Source: CAVVPY01 sp963750295
GTDB lineage: Bacteria > Actinomycetota > Actinomycetes > Mycobacteriales > Jatrophihabitantaceae
NCBI GenBank assembly: GCA_963750295.1
Contig: CAVVPY010000005.1
Span: 1-64,000, forward strand
Reading direction: 5' to 3'
Length of the DNA: 64,000 nucleotides
Under the pieces are notes generated by a model. That model searched no databases and was not told where the DNA came from. It was given only the letters and a program-made list of their open reading frames with translations. Position numbers and translations under genes: made by a program. Shown piece by piece: positions 8,747 through 17,303 of this stretch (the first letter of the stretch is position 1; each line of letters begins with the position of its first letter).

Positions 8747-10024
8747 TCAGTGCGTGCTCCGCAGCGCCTGGCTCGCGGCGACGAATGGCTCGAGCGGCGC
8801 ACGGAACGAGCCGGCTCCGATCTGGCCGCCGCGTCGTCCGGCTATCCCGACGTCCATCACCGGAGTGATCCCGGTACGCGCCACGCGATGCGCGTCGATT
8901 CCCACTGGCGTGCCGCGAAAGCCGAGGTACGGGATCTTCAGAGTGGGATGCTCGGCGGCGGTGATGGTGTACATCTCGAGGGTCCGTTCGATCATCGTGT
9001 CGACGCCGCCCTGGTAGTCCTGCAACGTGAAGGCGGCCGCCTGTCCCATGCCGCCCATGCCGCAGACCTCGGTGATCGGGCTCTCGCCGCCCATCACTTC
9101 CAGGTCGGCAGGACCGTGACCGTCGAAGAACTTCGCCTGCTCAGCGACCGGCAGTGGCCCGCGGAACCAGCGGGCGCCGGTACCGGACAACCGGATGCCG
9201 AATTCGCGGCAGGAAAACGCCATCGCGGTGACGATCGAGGATCCTGCGACGCCGCTCATCCGATCGGCCATCACCTTGCTCGCGGCCATCGCCGGACGCA
9301 GGAAGAAGTAGTCACCGGAGGTCAGGTAGGTGACCAGGTCGGCGGTGCGGGCACTGTCGAGCGCGACCAGCGCGGGCACGATCTCGCGGAGGAACAGCAG
9401 CGAGGCTGCGGTGTTGCGGCTGTGCATCTCATCGCCCTGCGCCATGGCCCGCTGCATGATCGGCTTCAGCGCGATGCCGCCGTCGATCGAGGCGATCACG
9501 CGCGCCAGCGTCGGTGCGATCGTCTGCGACAGGAACTTCAGGTTCGCCGCGACGGCGTCGTTCCAGACGCCGTAGTTGAGCCGGGCGAGCGTCGCGCCTT
9601 CGAACAGGGTGCAGTGACCACGGTGCCCGGAGTTCGCGTCCTCCACGACGAGCACCGGCATCGATGCCGACGTCACGCCGGCGAGCGAGCCGACGCACGC
9701 GTAGTCGTGACATCCGGCCACCACCACCTCGCCCGCATCGAGCAGCGCCGCCGCTTCGACGACGTCGGCGGCGAGCCCCTCGTACACGACGGCACCGGCG
9801 ATCGCGCGCCGCTGTCCGCCGCTGTAGTCCGACCATGGCAGGGGCGGCCCCGAGGTCAGGATGACGTTGGCGGCCATGCCCGGCAGTGCCTCGAGCGCCG
9901 GCCGGATGTCGACGAGAACCGGGTCGGCGTCGAACATGCGCCTGAGTGCCTCGGCGTTGGCGAGCCCGGTTTCCCCGGCGTCGACGCCGGGTTCGGCCGG
10001 ACGGGTGGTCTGCGCTGCTGACAC
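8747..10024 (-). CDS. Short DUF1116 (YlbE/AllG-like) protein, cluster A
   Basis: About 425 residues from a GTG with GGAG eight bases upstream. It shows the DUF1116 core seen in AllG (YlbE): LVDIRPALEALPGM, a SRNTAASLLFLREIVP segment, FGIRLSGTGARWFRGP, ITEVCGMGGMGQAAAF and a C-terminal FRGTPVGID...GQIGAG region. AllG is one of three subunits of E. coli oxamate carbamoyltransferase. Compared with the full-length DUF1116 protein at 56515-57909, this one lacks about 60 N-terminal residues (the LFAEALREQ...VDWRPP segment), and no FdrA or DUF2877 gene lies nearby. First gene of an operon with a GlnT-type ligase; its reaction is unknown. Confidence 0.8.
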   Translation of the reverse strand: MSAAQTTRPAEPGVDAGETGLANAEALRRMFDADPVLVDIRPALEALPGMAANVILTSGPPLPWSDYSGGQRRAIAGAVVYEGLAADVVEAAALLDAGEVVVAGCHDYACVGSLAGVTSASMPVLVVEDANSGHRGHCTLFEGATLARLNYGVWNDAVAANLKFLSQTIAPTLARVIASIDGGIALKPIMQRAMAQGDEMHSRNTAASLLFLREIVPALVALDSARTADLVTYLTSGDYFFLRPAMAASKVMADRMSGVAGSSIVTAMAFSCREFGIRLSGTGARWFRGPLPVAEQAKFFDGHGPADLEVMGGESPITEVCGMGGMGQAAAFTLQDYQGGVDTMIERTLEMYTITAAEHPTLKIPYLGFRGTPVGIDAHRVARTGITPVMDVGIAGRRGGQIGAGSFRAPLEPFVAASQALRSTH

Positions 10025-10045
10025 GTGCTGCTCCGGTTTCGCGTG

Positions 10046-10077
10046 CTGCAAAAGGTTTTGTCCAAAAGGTTTTGCAG
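10046..10077. promoter_or_regulatory. Operator-like double palindrome upstream of cluster A
   Basis: Two copies of CAAAAGGTTTTG (10049-10060, 10063-10074) stand 14 bases apart and are enclosed by CTGCAAAA and TTTTGCAG, giving an overall palindrome with 8-bp arms. It lies 22 bases before the DUF1116 start. The adjacent LacI-type gene is the natural candidate to bind it. Confidence 0.55.
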
Positions 10078-10138
10078 ACCCGTCGACGTGATTCCCCCGA
10101 GGGGTCGAGGTGGGAGTGGTGATGCTATGAACACTGAT

Positions 10139-10152
10139 GCAAAGCGTTTTGC
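10139..10152. promoter_or_regulatory. LacI-type operator
   Basis: GCAAAGCGTTTTGC has GCAAA/TTTGC arms around a central CG, the classic form of LacI/GalR operators. It lies just downstream of a TTGACA-containing promoter, where a repressor would block transcription of the DUF1116/ligase/hydrolase/transporter operon. Confidence 0.6.
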
Positions 10153-10161
10153 GCTCGGCAG

Positions 10162-10190
10162 ATATTCGCAGCTGGACGCGGCACTGTCAA
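10162..10190 (-). promoter_or_regulatory. Putative promoter of cluster A
   Basis: On the minus strand TTGACA (10185-10190) is followed after 17 bases by an AT-rich GAATAT (about 10162-10167). The -10 match is weak. The downstream LacI-type operator at 10139-10152 would sit close to the transcription start. Confidence 0.4.
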
Positions 10191-10248
10191 GGGGTCGCCG
10201 CCAGCACGTCACGCAGTGGCAGCTCGCCGGCGATCGACCGGGCGCTGG

Positions 10249-11289
10249 TCAGGTTCTGGACGTGGACTCTCGGACGGCGAGATCGGCCGCCACCAGCTCG
10301 ACCTCGCCCGGAACAGCCCGGCCCTCGGCCAGCCCGATGAGCAACGTGATCGCGCGCCGGCCGATCTCGCGCGGGTGCAGGTGGACGCCGCTGATTTGCG
10401 GTGAGGTCAGCTGCAGGATCCCGCTGTCGACGGCACTGCACAGCCCGAGTTCGGCCGGAACGACCACGCCGCGCCGACGCGCCTCCTGCAAGACGTCGAG
10501 CGCCAGGTACTCCGAGCACGCGTAAACCGCGTCGCAGTCCTCGGCGAACAGGACATCGAAGACTTCAGTCATCGACTGGGACTGGCTGACGTCGACGACC
10601 GTAGGCGCGAAGGAGTGCTCGTCAGCCCAGCTTCGGTAGCCGGCGATGAGGTCGGTCACGTAGGACCGAGTCAGATCACTGACGATGACGGCCGGCGCGC
10701 TGAAACCGCGCTCGCTCAGATGGTTCATCACGTCCCGAGCAGCCCCGAAGTGATCGTTGTCGACGACCGAGACCTTGCCGGCGAAGGCTTCCGGTCGCCC
10801 CACGGTGACCACCGGCTGCACAGCTTGGCGGTGGTCGAAGATCGGCTCCTCGCCGGACGGGTCGACGAGCAGGACGCCGTCCACGGCGAAGGAATCAAGG
10901 GCGGACGGATCGACATCCGACGGCGCCAGGATCAAGGCATAGCCATGTTCGTCGGCCGCCCGGGCCGCGCCATTGAGCACTTCGAGGAAGTACTCGGAGT
11001 TCGGGACGAGAGCCCGCTCGTCCCGGACCACCTGGCCGGCCACCTGGACGGCAAGACTTCGGCTCTTACGGGTGACCAACTGGCGCGCGTGCACATTCGG
11101 CCGGTACGCGAGGTCGCTGGCAACTGCCATGACTCGCCGACGCGTCGGCTCGGCCACCCGCTGCGGCCGGTTGAACACGTGCGAGACGGTCGTGATCGAG
11201 ACCTGGGCGGCCTCCGCTACATCACGAATCGTCACCACGTGCCGCGGTTCAGAGCGATCGGCCGCACCACCGCGCGCCGGGCCACTCAC
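10249..11289 (-). CDS. LacI family transcriptional regulator
   Basis: 346 residues with an N-terminal helix-turn-helix (TIRDVAEAAQVSITTVSHVFN, about residues 19-39), a hinge (RRRVMAVASDLAYRPN) and a periplasmic-binding-like effector domain to the C-terminus. It lies directly upstream of, and in the same direction as, the DUF1116/GlnT/PuuD/NCS1 operon, separated by a 224-base region with operator-like palindromes, so it very likely controls that operon and relieves it on binding a small ligand. The start at 11289 (GTG) gives an 18-residue tail before the HTH; a GTG at 11238 would place it closer to the family norm. The 99-base gap to the upstream monooxygenase leaves room for its own promoter. 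Confidence 0.9.
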   Translation of the reverse strand: MSGPARGGAADRSEPRHVVTIRDVAEAAQVSITTVSHVFNRPQRVAEPTRRRVMAVASDLAYRPNVHARQLVTRKSRSLAVQVAGQVVRDERALVPNSEYFLEVLNGAARAADEHGYALILAPSDVDPSALDSFAVDGVLLVDPSGEEPIFDHRQAVQPVVTVGRPEAFAGKVSVVDNDHFGAARDVMNHLSERGFSAPAVIVSDLTRSYVTDLIAGYRSWADEHSFAPTVVDVSQSQSMTEVFDVLFAEDCDAVYACSEYLALDVLQEARRRGVVVPAELGLCSAVDSGILQLTSPQISGVHLHPREIGRRAITLLIGLAEGRAVPGEVELVAADLAVRESTSRT

Positions 11290-11388
11290 TTGGCCTCCCG
11301 CGTAGGTCTGGCGGCGGATTCGGTTCCCGTCGCACGCGGGTGATGTTAGCGCCGATCGGGCCGCAGCCCGGCGGACGGCGGCGGGCCG

Positions 11389-12438
11389 TCACCCGGCTTC
11401 GATCGCGGCTGCCCGGGCGGGGCTGAACGCATCGCGAACGTTGAGGTGGTTCTCGACCAACTCCTCCGGGGACAAGCCAACTGTCGTCGGGCACAGCACG
11501 ACGAGGTCGAGATCGCTGAAGGCCGCCAGCTGGGACTGGCACTCGGCCGGCGTGCCGGCCAAGGCGTACGTCGCCACCATGTCGTCGGTGATCGCGCGGG
11601 TCTGCGCCTCGACATCGCCGCGTGCCGCCGCGGCCCGCGCCGTGGCTACTTCGCGCTCGAACCCGTGGAGGGCAAACGTGGTGTCGAAGTACGGGATGAC
11701 GCTGTACCAGGCGATCGTCTGCCGCGCCCACGACCGCGCGCGGTCCCCGTCGTCCGAGACCGCGGTCAGGCAGACGGTGGACTTCGCCAGCTCGTCAAGC
11801 GAACGGCCCTGCTGCGCCGCCCCGCTGGCAAGGTGCTCGAACGCGTACTCGTGCAGGTACCGCGGTGAGGTCAGCACATTGAGCAGGACGCCGTCGGCCG
11901 CGGCCCCGGCCACCTGCAACATCCGCTTTCCGACCGCGGCCAGGTAGACGGGAACCTGCGGTCGTTGCTGCGGAACGGACCTGGCATAGCCGGTGATCCG
12001 GAACCGCTCCACGCTGCTCTCATGCGTGACCGGCTCCCCGGACCCCGCGCTCCACACGGCGCGAATCGCGGCGATGTAGTCCTGCATCGACTCGGCCGGA
12101 CGCTCGTAGGACAAGCCGTAGAACAGCTCATTGAAGATCTTCGGTCCCGTGCCCAGGCCGAACACGAATCGGCCACCTGAGAGTGCGTCCAGGTTCAGCG
12201 CCGTGAGCGCCGCAGTGACCGGGCTGCGCGTCCATACGGCGATGCCCGTGCCGATCCGGATGCGCGACGTCCGCGCGGCTATCGCAGCAAGCGGGACGAC
12301 CGGTTCAACCTGAACCTCCGCGTGCCAGACACTGTCGAATCCGGCCGCCTCGAGGGACACGCCATAGTCGATGCTCTCGGCCAATGACATCCCCTCGCCG
12401 TTCAGGAGCATGCCCAGCTGGGGAAGGCGATCAGCCAT
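11389..12438 (-). CDS. Luciferase-like (LLM) flavin-dependent monooxygenase
   Basis: 349 residues from an ATG that overlaps the previous stop by eight bases. It has features of the bacterial-luciferase/F420-type TIM-barrel family: GVSLEAAGFDSVWHAEV, TSRIRIGTGIAVWTRSP, ALNLDALSGGRFVFGLGTG. Such proteins oxidise or reduce small molecules with reduced FMN or F420. The C-terminal AYALAGTPAECQSQLAAF motif is common in the F420-associated branch. Last gene of the operon carrying a LIV-type importer, two binding-fold proteins and an NmrA-like oxidoreductase, so it may act on the imported compound. Confidence 0.8.
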   Translation of the reverse strand: MADRLPQLGMLLNGEGMSLAESIDYGVSLEAAGFDSVWHAEVQVEPVVPLAAIAARTSRIRIGTGIAVWTRSPVTAALTALNLDALSGGRFVFGLGTGPKIFNELFYGLSYERPAESMQDYIAAIRAVWSAGSGEPVTHESSVERFRITGYARSVPQQRPQVPVYLAAVGKRMLQVAGAAADGVLLNVLTSPRYLHEYAFEHLASGAAQQGRSLDELAKSTVCLTAVSDDGDRARSWARQTIAWYSVIPYFDTTFALHGFEREVATARAAAARGDVEAQTRAITDDMVATYALAGTPAECQSQLAAFSDLDLVVLCPTTVGLSPEELVENHLNVRDAFSPARAAAIEAG

Positions 12439-13312
12439 GCTGACCGGTCCGCCGAAACACGTCCGCGTTCTCCGCGGCGAAGGCGGCGAAGCCCCGAGGT
12501 GGTCGACCGAGCAGGCGCTCGACCGTGTCGGTGATCCGCGCTCCCCCGCCGTCGCGGTAGAAGCCGCGTCCGTAGATGTCCGAGAACTCCGTCGCCATCC
12601 AGTCCGGCAATCCCGACTGCACGAGCAGCGCCGAGTACGCGACGGGGTCGAGGTCGACGTACTCGACCGGCGTCCCCACAACTGCGGCGATCTGCTCTGC
12701 CATGTCCGCGTAGCCGAGCGTCTCGGACCCGGTGAGCTCATAGGTCTGGCCGTCGTGGCCGTCCTCCGTGAGCACCTTGACCACCACGTCGGCGATGTCG
12801 CGGGTGTCGATCTTCGCGAACCGGGCGTCGCCGACACAGGAGAAGAACCTGCCCTCGGACTGGATCGTCGCGATGTCGAAGAGGGTGTTCTGGAAGAACG
12901 AGTTCGCGCGGATGTGCGTATACGCCAGGCCACTGGCCCCGATCTCCTGCTCGCCCTGCCAGTGGAAGCGCAGGCTCATCGACACTTCGTCAGGGCTGGC
13001 GCCGATGGCCGACAGCTTGACGATGTGCTCGACACCGCTGGCAGCGGCCGCCGCGATGAGTTCCGACTGCATGACGTCCCACCCCGGTGCGGTCGGCGGG
13101 ACCAGATAGACCTTCGCGACGCCGTCCAACAGCGCTCGCACTGAGTCCGGACGAGAGCCATCGCCTTCCACGAGCGGAACCTCGGCAAGCGCGGGCAGCA
13201 GGCGTGCCCTCTCGATGTCACGGGTCACGCCTCGTACATCGTGGCCCTCGCTGACCAGTCGGCGAGCGGTCTCGGAGCCGGTGTGCCCCGTGACACCAAG
13301 GACGAGGATCAC
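12431..13312 (-). CDS. NmrA-like NAD(P)-binding oxidoreductase
   Basis: 293 residues with an N-terminal Rossmann motif GVTGHTGSETARRL and NmrA/atypical short-chain dehydrogenase features (VEGDGSRPDSV, KLSAIGAS, YTHIRANSFFQNTL). The classical YxxxK pair is not seen, as in NmrA-type sensors and quinone/azo reductase relatives. It overlaps the upstream binding-fold gene by four bases (ATGA) and the downstream monooxygenase by eight, so all three are translated together. It could supply redox chemistry to the monooxygenase or act as a redox sensor. Confidence 0.75.
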   Translation of the reverse strand: MILVLGVTGHTGSETARRLVSEGHDVRGVTRDIERARLLPALAEVPLVEGDGSRPDSVRALLDGVAKVYLVPPTAPGWDVMQSELIAAAAASGVEHIVKLSAIGASPDEVSMSLRFHWQGEQEIGASGLAYTHIRANSFFQNTLFDIATIQSEGRFFSCVGDARFAKIDTRDIADVVVKVLTEDGHDGQTYELTGSETLGYADMAEQIAAVVGTPVEYVDLDPVAYSALLVQSGLPDWMATEFSDIYGRGFYRDGGGARITDTVERLLGRPPRGFAAFAAENADVFRRTGQHG

Positions 13313-14238
13313 GACGACTCGTCCGACAGGCCCTCGCGCAGCTCGTTGTACGGGATGCGGTCACGCCACTGGACCCAGCTCGGCGCCTGCTCCGGCCCGA
13401 TCATCCTGCCAATCGGGCTCGCCTCACACAGCCCGCTGATGTCCTCACCGTTGACGAGGTGACGGACGACGATGTCAGCGACGGCCTGACCGATCCCGGG
13501 AATGTCGAGGTCCCACGTCCCGTGGTGCGTGCCCTCGAGCACCAACTGAACTGCCTTGGGTGTGCCGTTGCGCGACACCATCTTGACCTCGCCGAGCCGA
13601 CCGGCTTCGCGCAGCGCCTCGATCGCCCCGATCATCGTCTCGTCGTTGTAGGGGATCAGCCCGTCCAGTGCGGGAAAATCGGCCAAGATGTTCGCCGTCT
13701 TCTCCTTGCCGCCCTCGGCGACATCACTTCGGTTCTTGTAGCGCTCGTCCTCCGGGTCGTTCACCAACGTCAGGCCAACTGCCTGCAGTCCGTGCGTGAG
13801 GCCCAGCATCAACTCGATGTCGTCGACGACGTCCGGCCCGCCGACCACCGCGACCCGGGCTCCAGGTGGGAGCAAGGTGGCCATGTACTCGGCCATGTAG
13901 ACGCCGTGATTGAAGTTCGGGTAGACCACGCATGCGTCCACGGGGAAGCGCGGGCGTTCGAGCGTGATCACCGGCACCCCGCGTTCCCGCGCGTAGGCGA
14001 CGCCGTCCGCAGGCTGGGTGACCTCGATGACCCAGACGACGATGGCATCGACGCCGGCATCAGCACCTGCCTTGACGGCGTCGTTGGACGAATCCGGCCA
14101 GGTGGGGTCGCGGAAGTCGGCATGGATCACTCGCATCTCGATGCCGTTCTCGGCAAGGCGGCTTTCCAGCCCATGACCGAGTGCGTCGACGCCGTCGTTC
14201 GAGCCGTACGCCATCGGGCTCACATACAGAACGCGCAT
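13309..14238 (-). CDS. Signal-less periplasmic-binding-fold protein 1
   Basis: 309 residues starting at an ATG with GGAGG seven bases upstream. The chain is a type-I periplasmic-binding (sugar-binding/RbsB-like) fold, for example VDAIVVWVIEVTQPADGVAY, GVPVITLERP and DGLIPYNDETMIGAIEALREAG. It has no signal peptide and no HTH domain, so it should be cytoplasmic. A paralogue lies immediately upstream with a 10-base gap; they share an N-terminal MR(V/I)LYV(S/N)P, VVYPNFN(H/Q)G and (V/I)SRNGTP. Located downstream of a LIV-type importer, it may bind the imported ligand inside the cell. The role is unknown. Confidence 0.7.
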   Translation of the reverse strand: MRVLYVSPMAYGSNDGVDALGHGLESRLAENGIEMRVIHADFRDPTWPDSSNDAVKAGADAGVDAIVVWVIEVTQPADGVAYARERGVPVITLERPRFPVDACVVYPNFNHGVYMAEYMATLLPPGARVAVVGGPDVVDDIELMLGLTHGLQAVGLTLVNDPEDERYKNRSDVAEGGKEKTANILADFPALDGLIPYNDETMIGAIEALREAGRLGEVKMVSRNGTPKAVQLVLEGTHHGTWDLDIPGIGQAVADIVVRHLVNGEDISGLCEASPIGRMIGPEQAPSWVQWRDRIPYNELREGLSDESS

Positions 14239-14248
14239 GTTGTCCTCC

Positions 14249-15163
14249 CTAGTCCAGACCGACGATGAGCGGTTGCCAGTCGATTCGCTTGTCCCAGGGC
14301 ACCCACGTGTCGACGTTGCCGGCATGGATCACCCGGCCGACCGGGCTCATCACCAGTTCACCCTCGGCGGCGTCGCCGGCAAGGCTGCGCATGGCGAGAG
14401 CGCCGGCCGCGTAGCCGATGCCTGTCGCGTCCAGGTCCCACGTTGCGGTGGTCGTGCCGGCGCGGATCAGGTCGACCGCGGCAGGAGTTCCGTTGCGGGA
14501 GATCACCGGCAGCGTGCCGGCCAGGCCACGCTCGCGCAGCACGGCGATGGTGCCGAGCATGGTTTCGTCGTTGTACGGCGCGAGTGCGGTGATGTCCGGG
14601 TGGGCATCCAGCAGTCGGCGGGCAACCTCCTCGCCACCCTCCGACACGTCGATCAGGTTGCACCACTCCGGCAGCGTGGGGTCGTTGGCCAGGGAGATGC
14701 CCGCTCGGGTGAACCCGTAGACCAGCCCGACGACCTCCTCGGCGTCATCGGGCGTGTCCGGGCCGCCGATAACTCCCACGCGGTCGTCCGGGCCGAGGCG
14801 ATCAGCCAGCCATTGAGCCATGAACAGGCCCTGGTTGAAGTTGGGGTACACGACCGCACCGTCGACGGGAAAGTTCGGCGGGACGAGCGAGAACACCCGA
14901 ACCCCTGCTGATCGGGCACGGTCGGCCGCCGCTGCAGGCTCGTCCGGATCCAGGGCGTACATCACGATGGCATCCACGCCCGCCGCGACACCCGCATCGA
15001 AAGCGTCTGCCGTGCGAGCCGCCAGGTCGGGTTCGCGGAAGTCGGTGACGAGGCAGCGCACCTCGCCGCCGCCGGCTCGAACCGCGGCCTCGACGCCGTG
15101 TGCGATGGCGTCGATCGCCGGATTGCCGCCCTCGGGCAGTGGATTCACATAAAGGATGCGCAT
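14249..15163 (-). CDS. Signal-less periplasmic-binding-fold protein 2
   Basis: 304 residues from an ATG preceded by AGGAAGGG. Same fold and same unusual lack of a secretion signal as its downstream neighbour: MRILYVNPLPEGG, AVVYPNFNQG, ALAPYNDETMLGTIAVLRERG, VISRNGTPAAVDLIRAG. The pair appears to have arisen by tandem duplication and diverged. Possible roles are an intracellular ligand buffer, an enzyme that reuses the binding fold, or a heterodimer. It follows the LivM-like gene after 102 bases. Confidence 0.7.
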   Translation of the reverse strand: MRILYVNPLPEGGNPAIDAIAHGVEAAVRAGGGEVRCLVTDFREPDLAARTADAFDAGVAAGVDAIVMYALDPDEPAAAADRARSAGVRVFSLVPPNFPVDGAVVYPNFNQGLFMAQWLADRLGPDDRVGVIGGPDTPDDAEEVVGLVYGFTRAGISLANDPTLPEWCNLIDVSEGGEEVARRLLDAHPDITALAPYNDETMLGTIAVLRERGLAGTLPVISRNGTPAAVDLIRAGTTTATWDLDATGIGYAAGALAMRSLAGDAAEGELVMSPVGRVIHAGNVDTWVPWDKRIDWQPLIVGLD

Positions 15164-15265
15164 GGGTCCCTTCCTCAGACGTCGATAGCTGTCAGCAAGA
15201 TGCACCAGATCAGGGGTCGCGTCGGCCCTTCGCGGACGTGCCGCACTCAGTCCCGCGCACCGTCG

Positions 15266-16417
15266 TCATCGCGGACCCGTGCCCGCCGTGGGTGACGCGC
15301 TCGCGTCCGTGACTCGATCGCCGGGCACGGCCACCGCCTCGTCGCCCAGGCCGGTCGACTTGCGCCCTCGGTCGCGTCGCCACTTGGACGTCGGCCCACC
15401 GCGCCATTGCGGCATGCGCAGTTCGTTCCCGCCGGTGAGGCCGGCGGGCCGCAGCAGAAGGACGAGGAGCAGGACGAAAGCGAGCCCGACCTCGGTCAAT
15501 CCGGGCCGCGACGGCACCAGCCACGAGCCGATGTGTACGCCCCGCTCGACGGCTCGCAGCAATTCGAGCGCGATGGAGATGGCGAGCACGCCGATCACCG
15601 CGCCCGACACGCTTGTCAGCCCCCCGACCACCAGCATCGCGATTGCGGTGAAGGTGATGCTGAGATAGAAGGAGTCGGGGCTCAGCGAGCCGAAGTACTG
15701 CGCGAACAGTGAGCCGGCCGCCCCGACGATGAAGGAACTCACCGCGTAGGCGACGCCTCGTTCCCACCACACCCGGATGCCGATGGAACGCGCGGCGACC
15801 TCGTCCTCTCTCGACGCGGCAAGTCGAAGCCCGACCGGGGAGCCTCGGAACACGACCGCCGCGACCAGTGCAGCGCACGCCCAGCCGAGCAGCACCAGGA
15901 CGGAGGGCGTCGGTGCGTCCAGGATGATTCCCGAGTTGCCACGGGTGTAGGTCTCCCAGTTCTGGAAGACCGCGTGGAAGGCAATCAGGACGGCCACCGT
16001 GGCGAGGCTGGCCGTGAGTCCGGACAGTCGGACGAGCGGGATGCTGACGACGATCGCGACCACGGTTGCGACCACGCCGGAAAGCAGTGCGGCCTCCCAA
16101 CCGGAGAGCTGGAGCTCGGCCAGTTGATGCGGCAAGTTGGGGAGCTGGAACTTCTTCTGCGCCGGGGACATCGTGCAGATGGCAGTGGTGTAGGCGCCGA
16201 CCCCCATGAACGCAACCTGGCCGAAGGAGAAGACCCCGGAGTCGCCGATGAAGATCTTCAATCCGACGACGAGCACCAGCATGATGAGCGCCGTACCGGT
16301 GGACCGTTCCAGCCTGGGACCGAAGCTGGTCCCCAGCAGCGTCGCCACGATCACGATCCCGCACAAGGCGGCGGGGAGGATCACCAGCCGTCCCGTCATC
16401 GGAATCTTCTTCACCAT
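15266..16417 (-). CDS. LivM-type ABC permease
   Basis: 383 residues with about 10 hydrophobic helices and the LivM signature region GVFSFGQVAFMGVGAYTTAI. It is one of two membrane subunits of a branched-chain-amino-acid-type (HAAT) importer. The tail after about residue 320 is hydrophilic and basic (GGPTSKWRRDRGRKS), longer than usual. It starts one base after the LivH gene ends (stop at 16419). HAAT systems also import urea, amides and aromatic acids, so the substrate is open. Confidence 0.88.
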   Translation of the reverse strand: MVKKIPMTGRLVILPAALCGIVIVATLLGTSFGPRLERSTGTALIMLVLVVGLKIFIGDSGVFSFGQVAFMGVGAYTTAICTMSPAQKKFQLPNLPHQLAELQLSGWEAALLSGVVATVVAIVVSIPLVRLSGLTASLATVAVLIAFHAVFQNWETYTRGNSGIILDAPTPSVLVLLGWACAALVAAVVFRGSPVGLRLAASREDEVAARSIGIRVWWERGVAYAVSSFIVGAAGSLFAQYFGSLSPDSFYLSITFTAIAMLVVGGLTSVSGAVIGVLAISIALELLRAVERGVHIGSWLVPSRPGLTEVGLAFVLLLVLLLRPAGLTGGNELRMPQWRGGPTSKWRRDRGRKSTGLGDEAVAVPGDRVTDASASPTAGTGPR

Positions 16418-16418
16418 G

Positions 16419-17303
16419 TCAGACCCTCGGGGTGAGCGCTGCGACTCGGAACAGGCCGCCGGGGCGCAACGCCATCAGGGCGAACACGCCGGCGAACAGG
16501 AATGCGTCCCGGTATGCGCCCAGCTGGTACGGAAGGAACTGCTGCAGCAATGTCGTCGCGCCACCGAGTGCGAATCCGCCGACCACCGCACCGGGAAGGC
16601 TGCCCAGTCCGCCGATGGCTGCCGCTGTGAAGCCGAACAGGACCGGGGTCAGCCCGATACCGACCGACAGGCCGCCGGTCTGCCCGACGAGCAGGATGGC
16701 CCCCACGCCGGCCAGCAGGCCGCCGATCGCGAAGGCGGTGGCGATCACCCGGTTACTGCGCACTCCGCACAGCCGCGCCATCTGGAAGTCCTCGGCGGCC
16801 GCTCGCATCTGGACGCCCACTGAGGTGCGGTTCATGAACAGTGCCAGCAACACGAGCAGCAGCGCCGTGGTGACGACAGTGACCACGTTCAGCCAGCCGA
16901 TGGTGACCGATCCGTGCAGCATGGTCTCCCGAAACAGCGGCACGATGTCGACAGATTTCGGAAGCGTGCCGAACACCATCCTGGCCAGGTTCTGCAACAA
17001 GAAGCTCAAGGCGAACGAGGTGATCAACAACGTCGCCGGGTTGGCCCCCCGTACCGGGCGGAACGCGATCCGCTCCATGAGCAGCGCGGTCAAGACGACG
17101 ACGACGAGCGTGATCGGGAGGATCAGCGGCCACGGCAGCTGCTGCAGCATGTAGATCGTGTACGCGCCGACCATGATCAATTCGCCGTGCGCGAAGTTGA
17201 CCAGCTGCATGATCCCGAAGATCAACGCAATGCCCAGCGCGAACAGCGCGTAGAAGCTGCCGGCGGTCGTGGCGTCCACGATGAACTGAAGAAATGTCGT
17301 CAC
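16419..17303 (-). CDS. LivH-type ABC permease
   Basis: 294 residues with eight or so helices and the LivH motif FGIMQLVNFAHGELIMVGAY; GGLGSLPGAVVGGFALG near the C-terminus is also typical. GTG start with AGGAGGT seven bases upstream; it overlaps the LivF stop (GTGA). Forms the inner-membrane channel with the LivM-type protein. Confidence 0.9.
   Translation of the reverse strand: MTTFLQFIVDATTAGSFYALFALGIALIFGIMQLVNFAHGELIMVGAYTIYMLQQLPWPLILPITLVVVVLTALLMERIAFRPVRGANPATLLITSFALSFLLQNLARMVFGTLPKSVDIVPLFRETMLHGSVTIGWLNVVTVVTTALLLVLLALFMNRTSVGVQMRAAAEDFQMARLCGVRSNRVIATAFAIGGLLAGVGAILLVGQTGGLSVGIGLTPVLFGFTAAAIGGLGSLPGAVVGGFALGGATTLLQQFLPYQLGAYRDAFLFAGVFALMALRPGGLFRVAALTPRV

Noticed and set aside
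13309..15163. Two further LacI-type regulators
   Set aside because: They have the ligand-binding fold only; neither carries a helix-turn-helix domain.
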